64,000 bases of DNA, from NCBI RefSeq assembly GCF_002873455.1, contig NZ_MCUN01000001.1, positions 62,001 through 126,000 on the forward strand, read 5' to 3'. This DNA is from Vibrio splendidus. Lineage in GTDB: Bacteria > Pseudomonadota > Gammaproteobacteria > Enterobacterales > Vibrionaceae. Shown one piece after another: positions 18,109 through 27,326 of the stretch (the stretch's first letter is position 1; each line of letters begins with the position of its first letter). A program made the position numbers and the translations under genes. Under the pieces are notes generated by a model. That model had not been told where the DNA came from. It saw nothing but the letters and a program-made list of their open reading frames with translations, and did not search any database.

Positions 18109-19497
18109 ATGCAATCAAAAACGCTAGACAACAAATCGAAATATTTGTTGATGGTAGAGGATACCGCTTCGGTAGCAGCTTTATATCGCTCGTATCTTAC
18201 ACCGCTCGAAATTGATATCAACATTGTTGGCACTGGCCGCGATGCAATTGAGAGTTTGAATCATCGAATCCCAGACCTTATTTTATTAGATCTACGTCTA
18301 CCTGATATGACGGGTATGGACGTGTTATTTGCCGTAAAACAAAAATACCCTGAAGTTCCCGTTATTTTTATGACCGCTCATGGCTCTATTGATACTGCTG
18401 TGGAAGCCATGCGCCATGGTTCCCAAGATTTCCTTATCAAACCGTGTGAAGCCGACCGACTCCGTATTACGGTGAACAACGCGATCCGCAAAGCCACCAA
18501 ACTTAAAAACAGCTCGGAACATCCGGGAAACCAAAACTATCAAGGTTTCATTGGCAGTAGCCAAACCATGCAGCAGGTTTACCGAACTATCGACTCTGCA
18601 GCATCAAGTAAAGCCAGTATTTTCATTACCGGTGAAAGTGGTACGGGTAAAGAGGTATGTGCAGAAGCTATTCACGCGGCGAGTAAGCGAGGTGACAAGC
18701 CGTTCATCGCGATTAACTGTGCGGCTATCCCTAAAGATCTGATTGAAAGTGAGCTGTTTGGCCACGTGAAAGGCGCCTTTACCGGTGCTGCAACCGACCG
18801 CCAAGGAGCAGCTGAACTTGCTGATGGCGGAACACTATTCCTCGATGAATTGTGCGAAATGGACTTAGAGCTGCAAACTAAGCTACTTCGTTTCATTCAA
18901 ACCGGTACTTTTCAAAAAGTCGGCTCTTCAAAGATGAAAAGTGTTGATGTTCGTTTCGTATGTGCAACCAACCGAGATCCTTGGAAAGAAGTGCAAGAAG
19001 GTCGCTTTAGAGAAGATTTATACTATCGTTTATACGTGATTCCACTGCACTTGCCACCATTGCGCGAGCGCGGGGAAGATGTCATCGAGATTGCATACTC
19101 ATTACTAGGCTACATGTCGGTTGAGGAAGGTAAGGCGTTTGTGCGTTTTGCTCAGGAAGTACTTGACCGCTTTAATCAATATGAGTGGCCGGGTAACGTT
19201 CGTCAGCTACAAAACGTATTACGGAACGTGGTGGTATTGAATAATGGTAAAGAGATTACTCTTAACATGCTTCCGCCACCATTGAACCAGCCGATTGAAA
19301 ACAGCCTGCGCTTGAAAGAGAAACAGAGCGAAGACATCACGGTAAAAGATATTTTCCCATTGTGGATCACTGAAAAGACGGCAATTGAACAGGCCATCAA
19401 AGCGTGTGACGGCAACATCCCTCGAGCGGCAGGCTTTTTGGATGTTAGCCCATCGACGATATACCGTAAGTTACAAACGTGGAATGCTAAGCAGTAA
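18109..19497 (+). CDS. luxO: Quorum-sensing sigma-54 response regulator LuxO
   Basis: Response regulator that, when phosphorylated by LuxU at low cell density, activates the qrr genes with sigma-54 RNA polymerase. The 462 residues contain a receiver domain with phosphoacceptor Asp61 ([12 protein letters not shown]) and conserved Lys in FLIKP. The AAA+ domain has Walker A GESGTGKE, sigma-54 contact loop GAFTGA, and Walker B-like GGTLFLDEL. The C-terminal Fis-type helix-turn-helix is [20 protein letters not shown]. The phospho-site and GAFTGA loop are intact, so the protein looks functional. luxU follows 24 bases later. Confidence 0.98.
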   Translation: MQSKTLDNKSKYLLMVEDTASVAALYRSYLTPLEIDINIVGTGRDAIESLNHRIPDLILLDLRLPDMTGMDVLFAVKQKYPEVPVIFMTAHGSIDTAVEAMRHGSQDFLIKPCEADRLRITVNNAIRKATKLKNSSEHPGNQNYQGFIGSSQTMQQVYRTIDSAASSKASIFITGESGTGKEVCAEAIHAASKRGDKPFIAINCAAIPKDLIESELFGHVKGAFTGAATDRQGAAELADGGTLFLDELCEMDLELQTKLLRFIQTGTFQKVGSSKMKSVDVRFVCATNRDPWKEVQEGRFREDLYYRLYVIPLHLPPLRERGEDVIEIAYSLLGYMSVEEGKAFVRFAQEVLDRFNQYEWPGNVRQLQNVLRNVVVLNNGKEITLNMLPPPLNQPIENSLRLKEKQSEDITVKDIFPLWITEKTAIEQAIKACDGNIPRAAGFLDVSPSTIYRKLQTWNAKQ

Positions 19498-19521
19498 TCA
19501 CCAAACTATAAGAAAATAATA

Positions 19522-19866
19522 ATGACGATAGTATTAAATCAGCAAAAGGTTGATGAGCTCGCCGGTGAAATAGGGCAAGAAAATGTGCCGGTATTACTGG
19601 AGATTTTTTTAGGTGAGTTGAAAGGCTACTACGAACACCTAGAGATAAATAAAGAGTCGGATACATCTAAGTACTTGGCTGATATAAGTCATGCACTTAA
19701 GAGTAGCGCAGCGAGTTTTGGCGCAGATTCTTTGTGTAGTTTTGCGATTAGCTTGGACGCAAAAGTGAAGCAAGCATTACCTGTAACAGAGGTTGATTTC
19801 CAAGATATGCAAGAACTACTGTTATCAACGTACACTGAATATCAGCAATTGATGACAGATCTCTAA
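19522..19866 (+). CDS. luxU: Quorum-sensing phosphorelay protein LuxU
   Basis: Histidine phosphotransfer protein that relays phosphate from the LuxN/LuxQ/CqsS-type hybrid kinases to LuxO. The 114 residues match LuxU of other vibrios. The Hpt phosphoacceptor is His57 in [16 protein letters not shown]. It forms an operon with luxO (24-base gap) and is followed by a strong terminator. Confidence 0.96.
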   Translation: MTIVLNQQKVDELAGEIGQENVPVLLEIFLGELKGYYEHLEINKESDTSKYLADISHALKSSAASFGADSLCSFAISLDAKVKQALPVTEVDFQDMQELLLSTYTEYQQLMTDL

Positions 19867-19889
19867 AGCGACTAGTTGTTACGGAAACT

Positions 19890-19918
19890 AAAAAAGGAGC
19901 ATGATGCTCCTTTTTTGT
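19890..19918. terminator. Bidirectional terminator between luxU and yvcK
   Basis: AAAAAAGGAGCAT, then ATGCTCCTTTTTT: a near-perfect palindrome with A and T runs on both sides. It can end luxU on the plus strand and the yvcK-type gene on the minus strand. Confidence 0.85.
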
Positions 19919-19956
19919 TTTTACTGGTCTCCGTCGTTTAGCCTAAGCTACAAGCA

Positions 19957-20844
19957 TTAAGCCAGTTGAGCCCGAATCGCTTGTTGAAGCTTTAAACGGT
20001 CGTGCCGCCAATCTCGATTAGGAGAGGCAAGATCAGTGGTCACACAATTCCATTGCCCTTCTAATTCAGGGTGTGGTTCATTGCCCAGTACAATGTCTAT
20101 TTTTCTTGCCTTACAGGTACGTTCACACCACTCCAATTGTTCTTGAAGCGTCATTTTTCCTGCAGGACCGTGCTCTGGCGAAAGGTTTTCGATGAAAATA
20201 ACCTTAGCCTTGGTGTTCTCTGCGATGGCTTTCCCAATTTCTGGCAGAAGAAGTGGGGGCATAACACTGGTCAGAAAGCTGCCAGGGCCAAGAACGATAC
20301 AGTCGGCTTGTTCGACGGCTGCAACGGCTTCTTTGGTTGCGGGCACTTCTGGAGACAGATCCATCATGCGCAGTTTTTCTGTCATGTCGTCAACGTTGGT
20401 TTCACCCGTAACCCAACGACCATCCATTGATAGCGCCGTGAGATCGGAAGGGTGCTCGGTCATCGGGACGATATTGACATCGACCTTGAGCATATTTCGA
20501 ATTAGGTTAATTGCTTCCAATGGGCGAACGGAAAGGTTGTCTAAGGCAGTAAGCATCAGATTGCCGAGGTTATGACCATCCAGCTCACCTTGACCGCGGA
20601 AACGGTACTCAAACATCATCGAGCTGATGGAAGGTTCAGTGATCAATTGGTTGATACAGTTACGAGTATCTCCCCAAGCGATACCACCTTGGCAGTCTCG
20701 AATACGTCCGGTTGAGCCACCGTTATCTGTGGTCGCAACAATGCCAGTTGCGTTGTTTCCAAAGTCTTTTAATGCAGCAAGCATACGACCTAAGCCATGG
20801 CCACCACCAATTGCGACGACTTTCTTTGAAGAGTAAATGTTCAT
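19957..20844 (-). CDS. yvcK: YvcK/CofD-like protein (putative gluconeogenesis factor)
   Basis: A 295-residue member of the YvcK (E. coli YbhK) family, structurally related to the 2-phospho-lactate transferase CofD. The N-terminal nucleotide-binding motif is VVAIGGGHGLGRMLAAL, followed by TTDNGGSTGRIR and DGHNLGNLML, all family hallmarks. GPGSFLTSVMPPLL lies in the second half. Bacillus YvcK is needed for growth on gluconeogenic carbon sources and for cell shape, and binds UDP-sugars; the exact activity here is unknown. Its divergence from moaA is the same as ybhK-moaA in E. coli. The start at 20844 (MNIYSSKKVV) is the only reasonable one. Confidence 0.9.
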   Translation of the reverse strand: MNIYSSKKVVAIGGGHGLGRMLAALKDFGNNATGIVATTDNGGSTGRIRDCQGGIAWGDTRNCINQLITEPSISSMMFEYRFRGQGELDGHNLGNLMLTALDNLSVRPLEAINLIRNMLKVDVNIVPMTEHPSDLTALSMDGRWVTGETNVDDMTEKLRMMDLSPEVPATKEAVAAVEQADCIVLGPGSFLTSVMPPLLLPEIGKAIAENTKAKVIFIENLSPEHGPAGKMTLQEQLEWCERTCKARKIDIVLGNEPHPELEGQWNCVTTDLASPNRDWRHDRLKLQQAIRAQLA

Positions 20845-21049
20845 TTTTTGTTCTTGTTAGATTATTACCAACTATAATTTAGGTTAAATGCTTCTTGTCA
20901 GATACCCAACAAGAGTTAATTTGAGGGTTTGATGCGTTTTTTTTTGCCGATGTGACCCGTTTTTTGTCATCAAAGCTAGATTCACGTACAAATATTAAGT
21001 ATTTTATTACGCAGCTACTGCACGTGTGAATATAACGCGCAGTTGCCAT

Positions 21050-21180
21050 AACTCCGAGCTCTCGCATGCTAAGTCGCACAGTGGTATTTGCTGTACCGAT
21101 ACGCATCAAGAGCCAGTGACATGTTGTCACAAGGGCTTAATTGGAAATGATTATGCCTCCCGTGTTTGGAAAGGTGTTCC
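21050..21180 (+). ncRNA. Molybdenum cofactor (Moco) riboswitch
   Basis: The leader of moaA ends with GCCTCCCGTGTTTGGAAAGG, which matches the end of the E. coli moaA Moco element (as I recall it, GCCTCCCGTATCTGGAAAGG) at nearly every base. The preceding GGAAATGATTAT corresponds to GGAAGAAATGACTT. A hairpin GTGACA-TGT-TGTCAC (21116-21130) lies in the variable arm. The 3' edge contains the moaA Shine-Dalgarno sequence (AAAGG), so ligand binding can hide it. The 5' boundary is approximate. Confidence 0.8.
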
Positions 21181-22170
21181 GTGGCGCAACAATTCGAAGA
21201 TAGATTCCATCGCAAATTTTATTATTTGCGCTTGTCGGTTACAGACGTCTGTAACTTTAAATGTACTTACTGCTTGCCAGATGGTTATAAACCGTCAGGG
21301 CAAAAAAACTCGTCTTTTTTAAGTGTTCCCGAGATCAAACGCGTTGTAAAAGCGTTTGCAGATTGTGGTACCTCAAAGATCCGCATTACAGGCGGAGAGC
21401 CGAGTCTGCGTAAAGACTTTCCTGAAATCATACATACCGTTGCTTCTACTCCAGGCATCGAAAAAGTAGCCACGACAACTAATGGCTACCGCATGGAGAA
21501 ACAAGTAGGGCAGTGGCGTGATGCTGGTTTAACCCATATAAACGTGAGCGTGGATAGTTTAGATTCACGTATGTTCCATCAGATCACTGGTGAGAATAAG
21601 TTTACTGAGGTTATGCGAGGCATTGATAAAGCGTTTGAGGTTGGCTATGAACAAGTCAAAGTCAACGTTGTATTGATGAAAGACCTCAACAGTCAGGAAT
21701 TACCAGCCTTCCTTAATTGGATCAAAGACAAACCTATTCAATTACGTTTTATCGAGCTGATGAAAACCGGCGAGATGGACGAGTTGTTCGATAAACACCA
21801 TGTATCTGGCGTTGCGATTCGCAATCAGCTTATTGCTAACGGTTGGCTGTTAAAAGTCAAAGCTGTTAACGATGGCCCAGCACAAGTGTTTGTCCACCCA
21901 GACTACAAGGGTGAAATTGGTTTGATCATGCCTTACGAGAAAGACTTCTGTGAGAGTTGTAACCGACTGCGCGTTTCTGCGACTGGTAAACTTCACCTAT
22001 GTCTGTTTGGCGACCACGGTGTTGAACTGAGAGATCTGATTCAAGAAGATCAACAAGAGCAAGAGCTCATTGATCGAATTCAGGCTCAGCTTCAAACCAA
22101 GTCCGTTAGCCACTTCTTGCATGATGGCAACAGCGGCATGACTCCAAACTTGGCGTCAATCGGCGGTTAA
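21181..22170 (+). CDS. moaA: GTP 3',8-cyclase MoaA
   Basis: Radical-SAM enzyme for the first step of molybdenum cofactor synthesis; with MoaC it turns GTP into cyclic pyranopterin monophosphate. I chose the GTG at 21181 ([12 protein letters not shown]), six bases after AAAGG. It gives 329 residues, the same as E. coli, and sits where the E. coli ATG does relative to the riboswitch. The radical-SAM motif is CNFKCTYC. The second [4Fe-4S] cluster is [18 protein letters not shown]. The C-terminal double glycine (ASIGG) that reaches into the active site is present. First gene of moaABCDE. Confidence 0.97.
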   Translation: MAQQFEDRFHRKFYYLRLSVTDVCNFKCTYCLPDGYKPSGQKNSSFLSVPEIKRVVKAFADCGTSKIRITGGEPSLRKDFPEIIHTVASTPGIEKVATTTNGYRMEKQVGQWRDAGLTHINVSVDSLDSRMFHQITGENKFTEVMRGIDKAFEVGYEQVKVNVVLMKDLNSQELPAFLNWIKDKPIQLRFIELMKTGEMDELFDKHHVSGVAIRNQLIANGWLLKVKAVNDGPAQVFVHPDYKGEIGLIMPYEKDFCESCNRLRVSATGKLHLCLFGDHGVELRDLIQEDQQEQELIDRIQAQLQTKSVSHFLHDGNSGMTPNLASIGG

Positions 22171-22262
22171 CCCGCTATACATACTCTAAAGCATTTTATC
22201 GCTCAGCTTCTTTAAGTTGGGCGAATCAGTCTAATCATTGAAAAATTTACATAGGTGAACAA

Positions 22263-22775
22263 ATGGGTCACGCAGAAAGCAAATTCCAAGCAGCAAACAT
22301 CGCAGTACTAACCGTTTCAGATACTCGTACTGAAGAAAATGACACGTCAGGTGGTTACCTAGCTGAGCATGCTAAAGAAGCAGGCCACAACGTGGTTGAT
22401 AAGCAAATCGTTATCGATGACATGTACAAGATCCGTGCGATCGTATCTCAGTGGATTGCTGACGAAAGCGTTCAAGCGATTATGATCACTGGCGGTACGG
22501 GCTTCACATCTCGTGACAGCACACCTGAAGCACTTGAACCACTATTCGACAAAGAAGTAGAAGGCTTTGGTGAGCTTTTCCGCCAAGTGTCTTACGAAGA
22601 GATTGGTACATCGACGATTCAATCTCGTGCGATTGCGGGTTTTGCTAACCACACAGTAATCTTTGCGATGCCAGGTTCTACAGGTGCTTGCCGTACAGGT
22701 TGGACTAAGATCATCAAGCAACAGATGGATGCTAGCCACCGTCCTTGCAACTTCATGCCACATCTTTCTGTATAA
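22263..22775 (+). CDS. moaB: Molybdenum cofactor biosynthesis protein MoaB
   Basis: A MoaB/Mog-fold protein expected to bind molybdopterin, related to the adenylyltransferases of Moco synthesis; in E. coli MoaB itself is dispensable. The 170 residues match the family. The conserved nucleotide loop is ITGGTGFTSRDSTPEAL and the second motif is FAMPGSTGACRTGW. It follows moaA by 92 bases and is 12 bases from moaC, so it belongs to the riboswitch-controlled operon. Confidence 0.95.
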   Translation: MGHAESKFQAANIAVLTVSDTRTEENDTSGGYLAEHAKEAGHNVVDKQIVIDDMYKIRAIVSQWIADESVQAIMITGGTGFTSRDSTPEALEPLFDKEVEGFGELFRQVSYEEIGTSTIQSRAIAGFANHTVIFAMPGSTGACRTGWTKIIKQQMDASHRPCNFMPHLSV

Positions 22776-22787
22776 GGTGGTTTGAGC

Positions 22788-23267
22788 ATGAGCCAATTTA
22801 CCCATATTAACGCGTCTGGCGAAGCGAACATGGTCGATGTATCGGCTAAAGCAGAGACAGTACGTGAAGCGAGAGCAGAAGCTTTCGTCCAAATGTCAGC
22901 AGAAACGCTAGAGCTGATTGTTTCTGGTAGCCACCATAAAGGTGATGTTTTCGCAACGGCACGTATTGCTGGCATCCAAGCGGCGAAGAAGACGTGGGAC
23001 TTGATTCCACTGTGCCATCCTTTGCTGCTGACTAAGGTCGAAGTTCAGCTTGAGGCAATCGAGTCTGAAAACAAGGTTCGCATCGAATCAGTATGTAAGC
23101 TTGCAGGTAAGACAGGCGTAGAGATGGAAGCGCTAACGGCTGCTTCTGTCGCTGCGTTAACGATTTACGATATGTGTAAAGCTGTTCAGAAAGACATTGT
23201 CATCGAGAATGTACGCCTATTAGAGAAGACCGGCGGTAAATCAGGTCACTTCAAGGTGGAATCATGA
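22788..23267 (+). CDS. moaC: Cyclic pyranopterin monophosphate synthase MoaC
   Basis: Converts the MoaA product (3',8-cyclo-GTP) into cyclic pyranopterin monophosphate. I chose the ATG at 22788 ([19 protein letters not shown]), preceded by AAGGTGG, over a TTG six bases earlier. The 159 residues match the family. Conserved motifs are [25 protein letters not shown], the catalytic [15 protein letters not shown], and [13 protein letters not shown]. The stop overlaps the moaD start by four bases (ATGA). Confidence 0.96.
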   Translation: MSQFTHINASGEANMVDVSAKAETVREARAEAFVQMSAETLELIVSGSHHKGDVFATARIAGIQAAKKTWDLIPLCHPLLLTKVEVQLEAIESENKVRIESVCKLAGKTGVEMEALTAASVAALTIYDMCKAVQKDIVIENVRLLEKTGGKSGHFKVES

Positions 23268-23509
23268 TTACTGTACTGTTCTTTGCTCAAACTCGTGAAC
23301 TTGTCGGTGTTGATAGCGTTGAAGTTGATACGCAGTTCAAGACGATTGAAGCGATTCGCAGCCACCTTGTAACACAAGAAGGCAAATGGGATATCGCATT
23401 GGAAGAGGGCAAGCTTCTGGCTGCGCTTAACCAATCAATCGTACCTTTGACGACTGAAGTGAAAGACGGCGACGAAGTGGCTTTCTTCCCACCTGTTACT
23501 GGAGGTTAG
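23264..23509 (+). CDS. moaD: Molybdopterin synthase sulfur carrier subunit MoaD
   Basis: Ubiquitin-like small subunit of molybdopterin synthase. The 81 residues end in PPVTGG; the terminal Gly-Gly is adenylylated by MoeB and thiocarboxylated before sulfur transfer. The start overlaps the moaC stop (ATGA) and the stop is two bases from moaE, so the three are translationally coupled. Confidence 0.96.
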   Translation: MITVLFFAQTRELVGVDSVEVDTQFKTIEAIRSHLVTQEGKWDIALEEGKLLAALNQSIVPLTTEVKDGDEVAFFPPVTGG

Positions 23510-23511
23510 CC

Positions 23512-23985
23512 ATGAATGACTCTCGAGTTATTGATCCAAGAGTATTAGTTACTGCTGAAGATTTTTCTGTGGGTGGCGAATACGATTATCTAGCTCAAGG
23601 CACATCTGCGGGAGCGGTTGTGACGTTTGTTGGTAAAGTTCGCGACATGAACCTTGGCGACAACGTGATTGGTTTGTCTCTAGAGCACTATCCGGGTATG
23701 ACAGAGAAGTCGCTGAGTGAGATCTGTGATCAAGCTGAAGCGCGCTGGCCTATCCAGAAGATGCGAGTGATTCACCGCGTTGGTGACCTAGATATCGGTG
23801 ACCAGATTGTTTACGTTGGTGTATCCAGTGCACATCGTGGCGCTGCCTTCGAAGCGTGTGAGTTTGTTATGGATTTTCTGAAAACCAAAGCGCCGTTTTG
23901 GAAAAAAGAACGTACTACTGAGGCGACTCGTTGGGTTGACTCCCGAGACTCCGACGCGAAAGCAGCGGAGCGTTGGGAGAAATAA
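23512..23985 (+). CDS. moaE: Molybdopterin synthase catalytic subunit MoaE
   Basis: Large subunit of molybdopterin synthase; it inserts two sulfurs from MoaD thiocarboxylate into cyclic pyranopterin monophosphate. The 157 residues match the family. Typical segments are GAVVTFVGKVRDMN, LEHYPGMTEKSL, GVSSAHRGAAFEACEFVMD and the active-site Lys region KAPFWKKE. Last gene of moaABCDE, followed by a terminator. Confidence 0.96.
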   Translation: MNDSRVIDPRVLVTAEDFSVGGEYDYLAQGTSAGAVVTFVGKVRDMNLGDNVIGLSLEHYPGMTEKSLSEICDQAEARWPIQKMRVIHRVGDLDIGDQIVYVGVSSAHRGAAFEACEFVMDFLKTKAPFWKKERTTEATRWVDSRDSDAKAAERWEK

Positions 23986-24051
23986 TCCACTCCCTAGCGT
24001 GCTTCGCTCTTAACGTGAAAGTGTATTTCAGGTTGGGACGTAGATAGTAAG

Positions 24052-24079
24052 AAAGCCGACTATTGAGGTCGGCTTTTTT
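24052..24079 (+). terminator. Terminator of the moa operon
   Basis: Perfect 9-bp stem AAAGCCGAC with GTCGGCTTT, loop TATTGAG, then T run. Confidence 0.85.
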
Positions 24080-24648
24080 GTGGATGCTACAAAGCTATCT
24101 ATAAATAAAAGGTGCATTAATAAATGGTTAATCACTCAAGTTGCATATAAATTCGGCGCGTGATTTTGTCTGTCTTGGTGCATTTCTAAATCTGTTTTGG
24201 TGCAGTGCATTATGCTGTTTTGTATAAAGTGATAACCCTCACAAATAGTGGAGTCTATTTAGGGGATATGTGATGTGCAATTAGATTTCATGTGGCATTA
24301 ATGTTAATTTGCCGACAGTGTTCTAGCATAAGATGCTAAAAAAAAGTATCAACACAGATACATCAACACTAAAGGCTGTTTTTTAATTAATCCCTATGTG
24401 TAACTCACTATGCATTAGGTTTTTATTAGAGATTTACACTATTACCTTGAGTTAATCGGAGAATTATCCGATTTTTTGCGACTTGTTTATGGCAAATTAC
24501 TTCAATGGTTGATAGTGTGTGCCTCAATCTTTGTAAGGTTTTAGATTTTCATGCTTAAATTTTGAGCTAAATAAATCTAAATCACTGCCGTTCAGTGAAC
24601 TGAGCAAAGAAGTCATGGATGCAATACGTAAAACTTGGAGTTTATTAA
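24080..24648 (+). other. Long leader or promoter region of oppA
   Basis: About 570 bases with no supported gene. It contains two direct copies of TTGGTGCA (24175-24182 and 24197-24204), 22 bases apart (about two helical turns), and a terminator-like hairpin at 24454-24477. It probably carries the oppA promoter and a long 5' UTR, and possibly a small RNA ending at the hairpin. I could not fix a start site. Confidence 0.4.
24454..24477 (+). terminator. Terminator-like hairpin in the oppA leader
   Basis: Perfect 7-bp stem AATCGGA with TCCGATT, loop GAATTA, followed by a run of T to 24477. It lies 172 bases before oppA, so it could end a short RNA or act as an attenuator. Confidence 0.5.
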
Positions 24649-26280
24649 ATGTACAAGAATAAAATCACTCAGGCCCTTCTTCTAGGTGCTGGTTTGGCAG
24701 TGGCTGCCACTTCTACTCTTTCTATCGCTGCTGAAGTTCCAGCAGGTACAGAACTAGCAAAAGTTCAGGAACTTGTTCGCGGTAACGGTACTGAAGTTGC
24801 GACTATCGACCCACACAAATCTCAAGGTGTACCAGAATCTCACGTAATTCGTGATCTTCTAGAAGGTCTAGTGAACCAAGACGGCGAAGGTAATACAATC
24901 CCAGGTGTAGCCGAAAGCTGGGAAACGACAGACAACAAAACATTCACTTTCCACCTACGCAAAGACGCAAAATGGTCTAACGGCGATCCTGTAACAGCTG
25001 AAGATTTCGTTTACAGCTGGCAACGTGCAGTCGATCCTGCCACTGCTTCTCCATATGCTTGGTATATGGAATATACCAAGATGGTGAACGCGAAAGACAT
25101 CGTCGCGGGTAAGAAAGACAAGAGTGAGCTAGGCGTTAAAGCTGTAGATGCGAACACACTTGTTATTGAATTAGAAACAGCGGTGCCATACTTCGTAATG
25201 ATGATGGGCCACACAACAGTTAAGCCAGTACATAAAGCAACTGTTGAAAAGTACGGTGACCAATGGACTAAGCCAGATCACTTTGTTGGTAATGGTGCAT
25301 TTTCTGTTGATAAATGGGTTGTTAACGAACGCCTAGTACTTAAGCGTAACGACCAATACTGGAACAATGATAAGACTGTTCTAAACAAAGTAACGTTCCT
25401 GCCAATCGAAAACCAAGTAGCGGAAATGAACCGTTTCCTATCTGGTGAAATCGATTTTACAGATGATCTGCCAATTGAGCATTTCAAGCGTATGAAAAAA
25501 GAACATCCAGAAGATCTATCCGTTGTGGGTAACCTTTGTAGCTACTACTACTCATTTAACACTAAGAAAAAGCCTTTCGATGATGTTCGTGTACGTAAGG
25601 CTATTTCTTATGCGATTGATCGTGACATAGTCGCTGGTGCAATCATGGGGCAAGGACAGAAACCTGCGTATTTCCTCACGCCGGAAATTACTGCTGGGTT
25701 CGAACCTGAGCTTCCTCAATACGGTAAAATGTCTCAAAAAGAACGTAATGCTGAAGCGGCGCGCCTTCTTGAAGAAGCGGGTTTCGGAAAAGACAATCCT
25801 CTTGAGTTCTCCCTCCTATATAACACTGATGAGAATCACAAGAAAGTTGCTGTAGCACTAGGTTCTATGTGGAAGAAGACACTGGGTCTTAAGGTTACAC
25901 TTGAAAATCAAGAATGGAAAACTTACCTATCTTCTAAAGATACTGGCAACTTTGAAGTAGCTCGTGCAGGTTGGTGTGGTGACTACAATGAAGCGTCTAC
26001 ATTTTTGACCTTGATGGTAAGTGCTAATACGACAGGCGGCCAACATTGGGGAAATCGTGATTATGACACTTTGATAGACAAGGCTATTAACTCCACTTCA
26101 GAACAAGAACGTAACGAACTGTATTTAGAAGCAGAGAAGCTAATGGCGAACGATATGCCTATTGCTCCTATCTATCAGTACGTTAAAACGCGTTTACTTA
26201 ACCCACATGTAGGTGGCTTCCCAACTAATAATGCGGAAGATAAAATCTACTCAAAAGATCTCTACATCAAAGCTGAATAA
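24649..26280 (+). CDS. oppA: Oligopeptide ABC transporter, periplasmic binding protein
   Basis: Periplasmic oligopeptide-binding protein that delivers peptides to OppBCDF. The 543 residues match OppA. The signal peptide is residues 1-27 (ALLLGAGLAVAATSTLSIAA before EVPAG). The family-5 solute-binding signature AESWETTDNKTFTFHLRKDAKWSNG and DFVYSWQRAVDP are present, as are VRKAISYAIDRD and the C-terminal MANDMPIAPIYQYV. A hairpin follows the stop before oppB, which fits the higher expression typical of the binding protein. Confidence 0.96.
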   Translation: MYKNKITQALLLGAGLAVAATSTLSIAAEVPAGTELAKVQELVRGNGTEVATIDPHKSQGVPESHVIRDLLEGLVNQDGEGNTIPGVAESWETTDNKTFTFHLRKDAKWSNGDPVTAEDFVYSWQRAVDPATASPYAWYMEYTKMVNAKDIVAGKKDKSELGVKAVDANTLVIELETAVPYFVMMMGHTTVKPVHKATVEKYGDQWTKPDHFVGNGAFSVDKWVVNERLVLKRNDQYWNNDKTVLNKVTFLPIENQVAEMNRFLSGEIDFTDDLPIEHFKRMKKEHPEDLSVVGNLCSYYYSFNTKKKPFDDVRVRKAISYAIDRDIVAGAIMGQGQKPAYFLTPEITAGFEPELPQYGKMSQKERNAEAARLLEEAGFGKDNPLEFSLLYNTDENHKKVAVALGSMWKKTLGLKVTLENQEWKTYLSSKDTGNFEVARAGWCGDYNEASTFLTLMVSANTTGGQHWGNRDYDTLIDKAINSTSEQERNELYLEAEKLMANDMPIAPIYQYVKTRLLNPHVGGFPTNNAEDKIYSKDLYIKAE

Positions 26281-26324
26281 TAAACGCTTCGATTCTAAAA
26301 AGTTAATATAACTATAACGATACA

Positions 26325-26357
26325 GACACTACATGCGCAGGGCGCGCATGTAGCGTC
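26325..26357 (+). terminator. Hairpin between oppA and oppB (attenuator or mRNA stabiliser)
   Basis: A 14-bp stem with one mismatch, GACaCTACATGCGC with GCGCATGTAGcGTC, then TTTCT. The short T tract suggests partial termination or protection of the oppA 3' end. Confidence 0.65.
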
Positions 26358-26396
26358 TTTCTAATTTTAATTGTCACAGACTGAAAGAGTGAGTTT

Positions 26397-27317
26397 ATGC
26401 TTAAATTCATTATGAAAAGGATATTTGAAGCGATTCCAACCATGTTGGTGTTGATCACTATATCTTTCTTTCTTATGCGTTTCGCACCGGGTAACCCGTT
26501 TTCAAGCGAGCGTCCATTACCGCCAGAAGTTATGGCTAACATCGAAGCTAAATATGGCTTAGATAAACCTGTATTTGAACAGTACACCACGTACTTGACC
26601 AACATCCTTCAGGGTGATTTTGGTCCATCTTTTAAATACCAAGATTACACAGTAAATGAGCTGATTGCGGTTGCACTTCCAGTATCTGCGAAGGTAGGCT
26701 TTGTTGCCTTTATCTTCACATTATTGATGGGGGTAACGGTAGGAACCATTGCCGCCTTGAAGCACAACACCTGGATCGACTACACTATAATGTCGACCGC
26801 CATGCTCGGGGTGGTGATGCCATCCTTCGTGTTGGCACCAGCGCTTATCTACCTATTCTCTCTACACTGGCATATATTCCCAGCAGGTGGTTGGCACGGT
26901 GGTACGTACATGTACATCGTCCTACCCGTTATCGCGATGTCTCTTCTATACGTAGCAACCTTTGCTCGTATCACTCGCGGTAGCATGATCGAAACCCTAA
27001 ACAGTAACTTTATCCGTACAGCTCGTGCTAAAGGTCTAAGTTACCGTTATATCGTTCTTAAACATGCGCTTAAGCCAGCAATGCTACCTGTTGTTTCATA
27101 CATGGGGCCTGCGTTCGTAGGTATCATTACAGGTTCAGTTGTTGTTGAAACCATCTTCGGCCTACCGGGTATCGGTAAGCTGTTTGTTAACGCCGCGTTT
27201 AACCGTGATTATTCGTTAGTAATGGGTGTAACCATTTTGATTGGTTTCCTATTCATCTTGTTCAACGCAATCGTTGATATTTTACTAGCGCTTATTGACC
27301 CGAAAATTCGCTACTAG
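26397..27317 (+). CDS. oppB: Oligopeptide ABC transporter permease OppB
   Basis: Inner-membrane permease of the oligopeptide importer. The 306 residues match OppB. The first transmembrane segment (AIPTMLVLITISFFLMRFAPG) is followed by five more, and the ATPase-contacting EAA loop is ARAKGLSYRYIVLKHALKPAML. The ribosome-binding region is preceded by TGTCACAGACTGAA (26372-26385), which can pair with the RNA after oppF. In V. cholerae OppZ is known to act on oppB. Confidence 0.96.
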   Translation: MLKFIMKRIFEAIPTMLVLITISFFLMRFAPGNPFSSERPLPPEVMANIEAKYGLDKPVFEQYTTYLTNILQGDFGPSFKYQDYTVNELIAVALPVSAKVGFVAFIFTLLMGVTVGTIAALKHNTWIDYTIMSTAMLGVVMPSFVLAPALIYLFSLHWHIFPAGGWHGGTYMYIVLPVIAMSLLYVATFARITRGSMIETLNSNFIRTARAKGLSYRYIVLKHALKPAMLPVVSYMGPAFVGIITGSVVVETIFGLPGIGKLFVNAAFNRDYSLVMGVTILIGFLFILFNAIVDILLALIDPKIRY

Positions 27318-27326
27318 CAGGGACGC

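Noticed and set aside
20071..20575. Two long overlapping plus-strand frames opposite the yvcK-type gene
   Set aside because: Both are contained in a well-conserved gene on the other strand and match no family; codon bias of the region favours the minus strand.
21116..21130. GTGACATGTTGTCAC considered as a CRP site
   Set aside because: The spacing between half-sites is wrong for CRP (TGTGA-N6-TCACA), and the hairpin lies within the Moco riboswitch arm.
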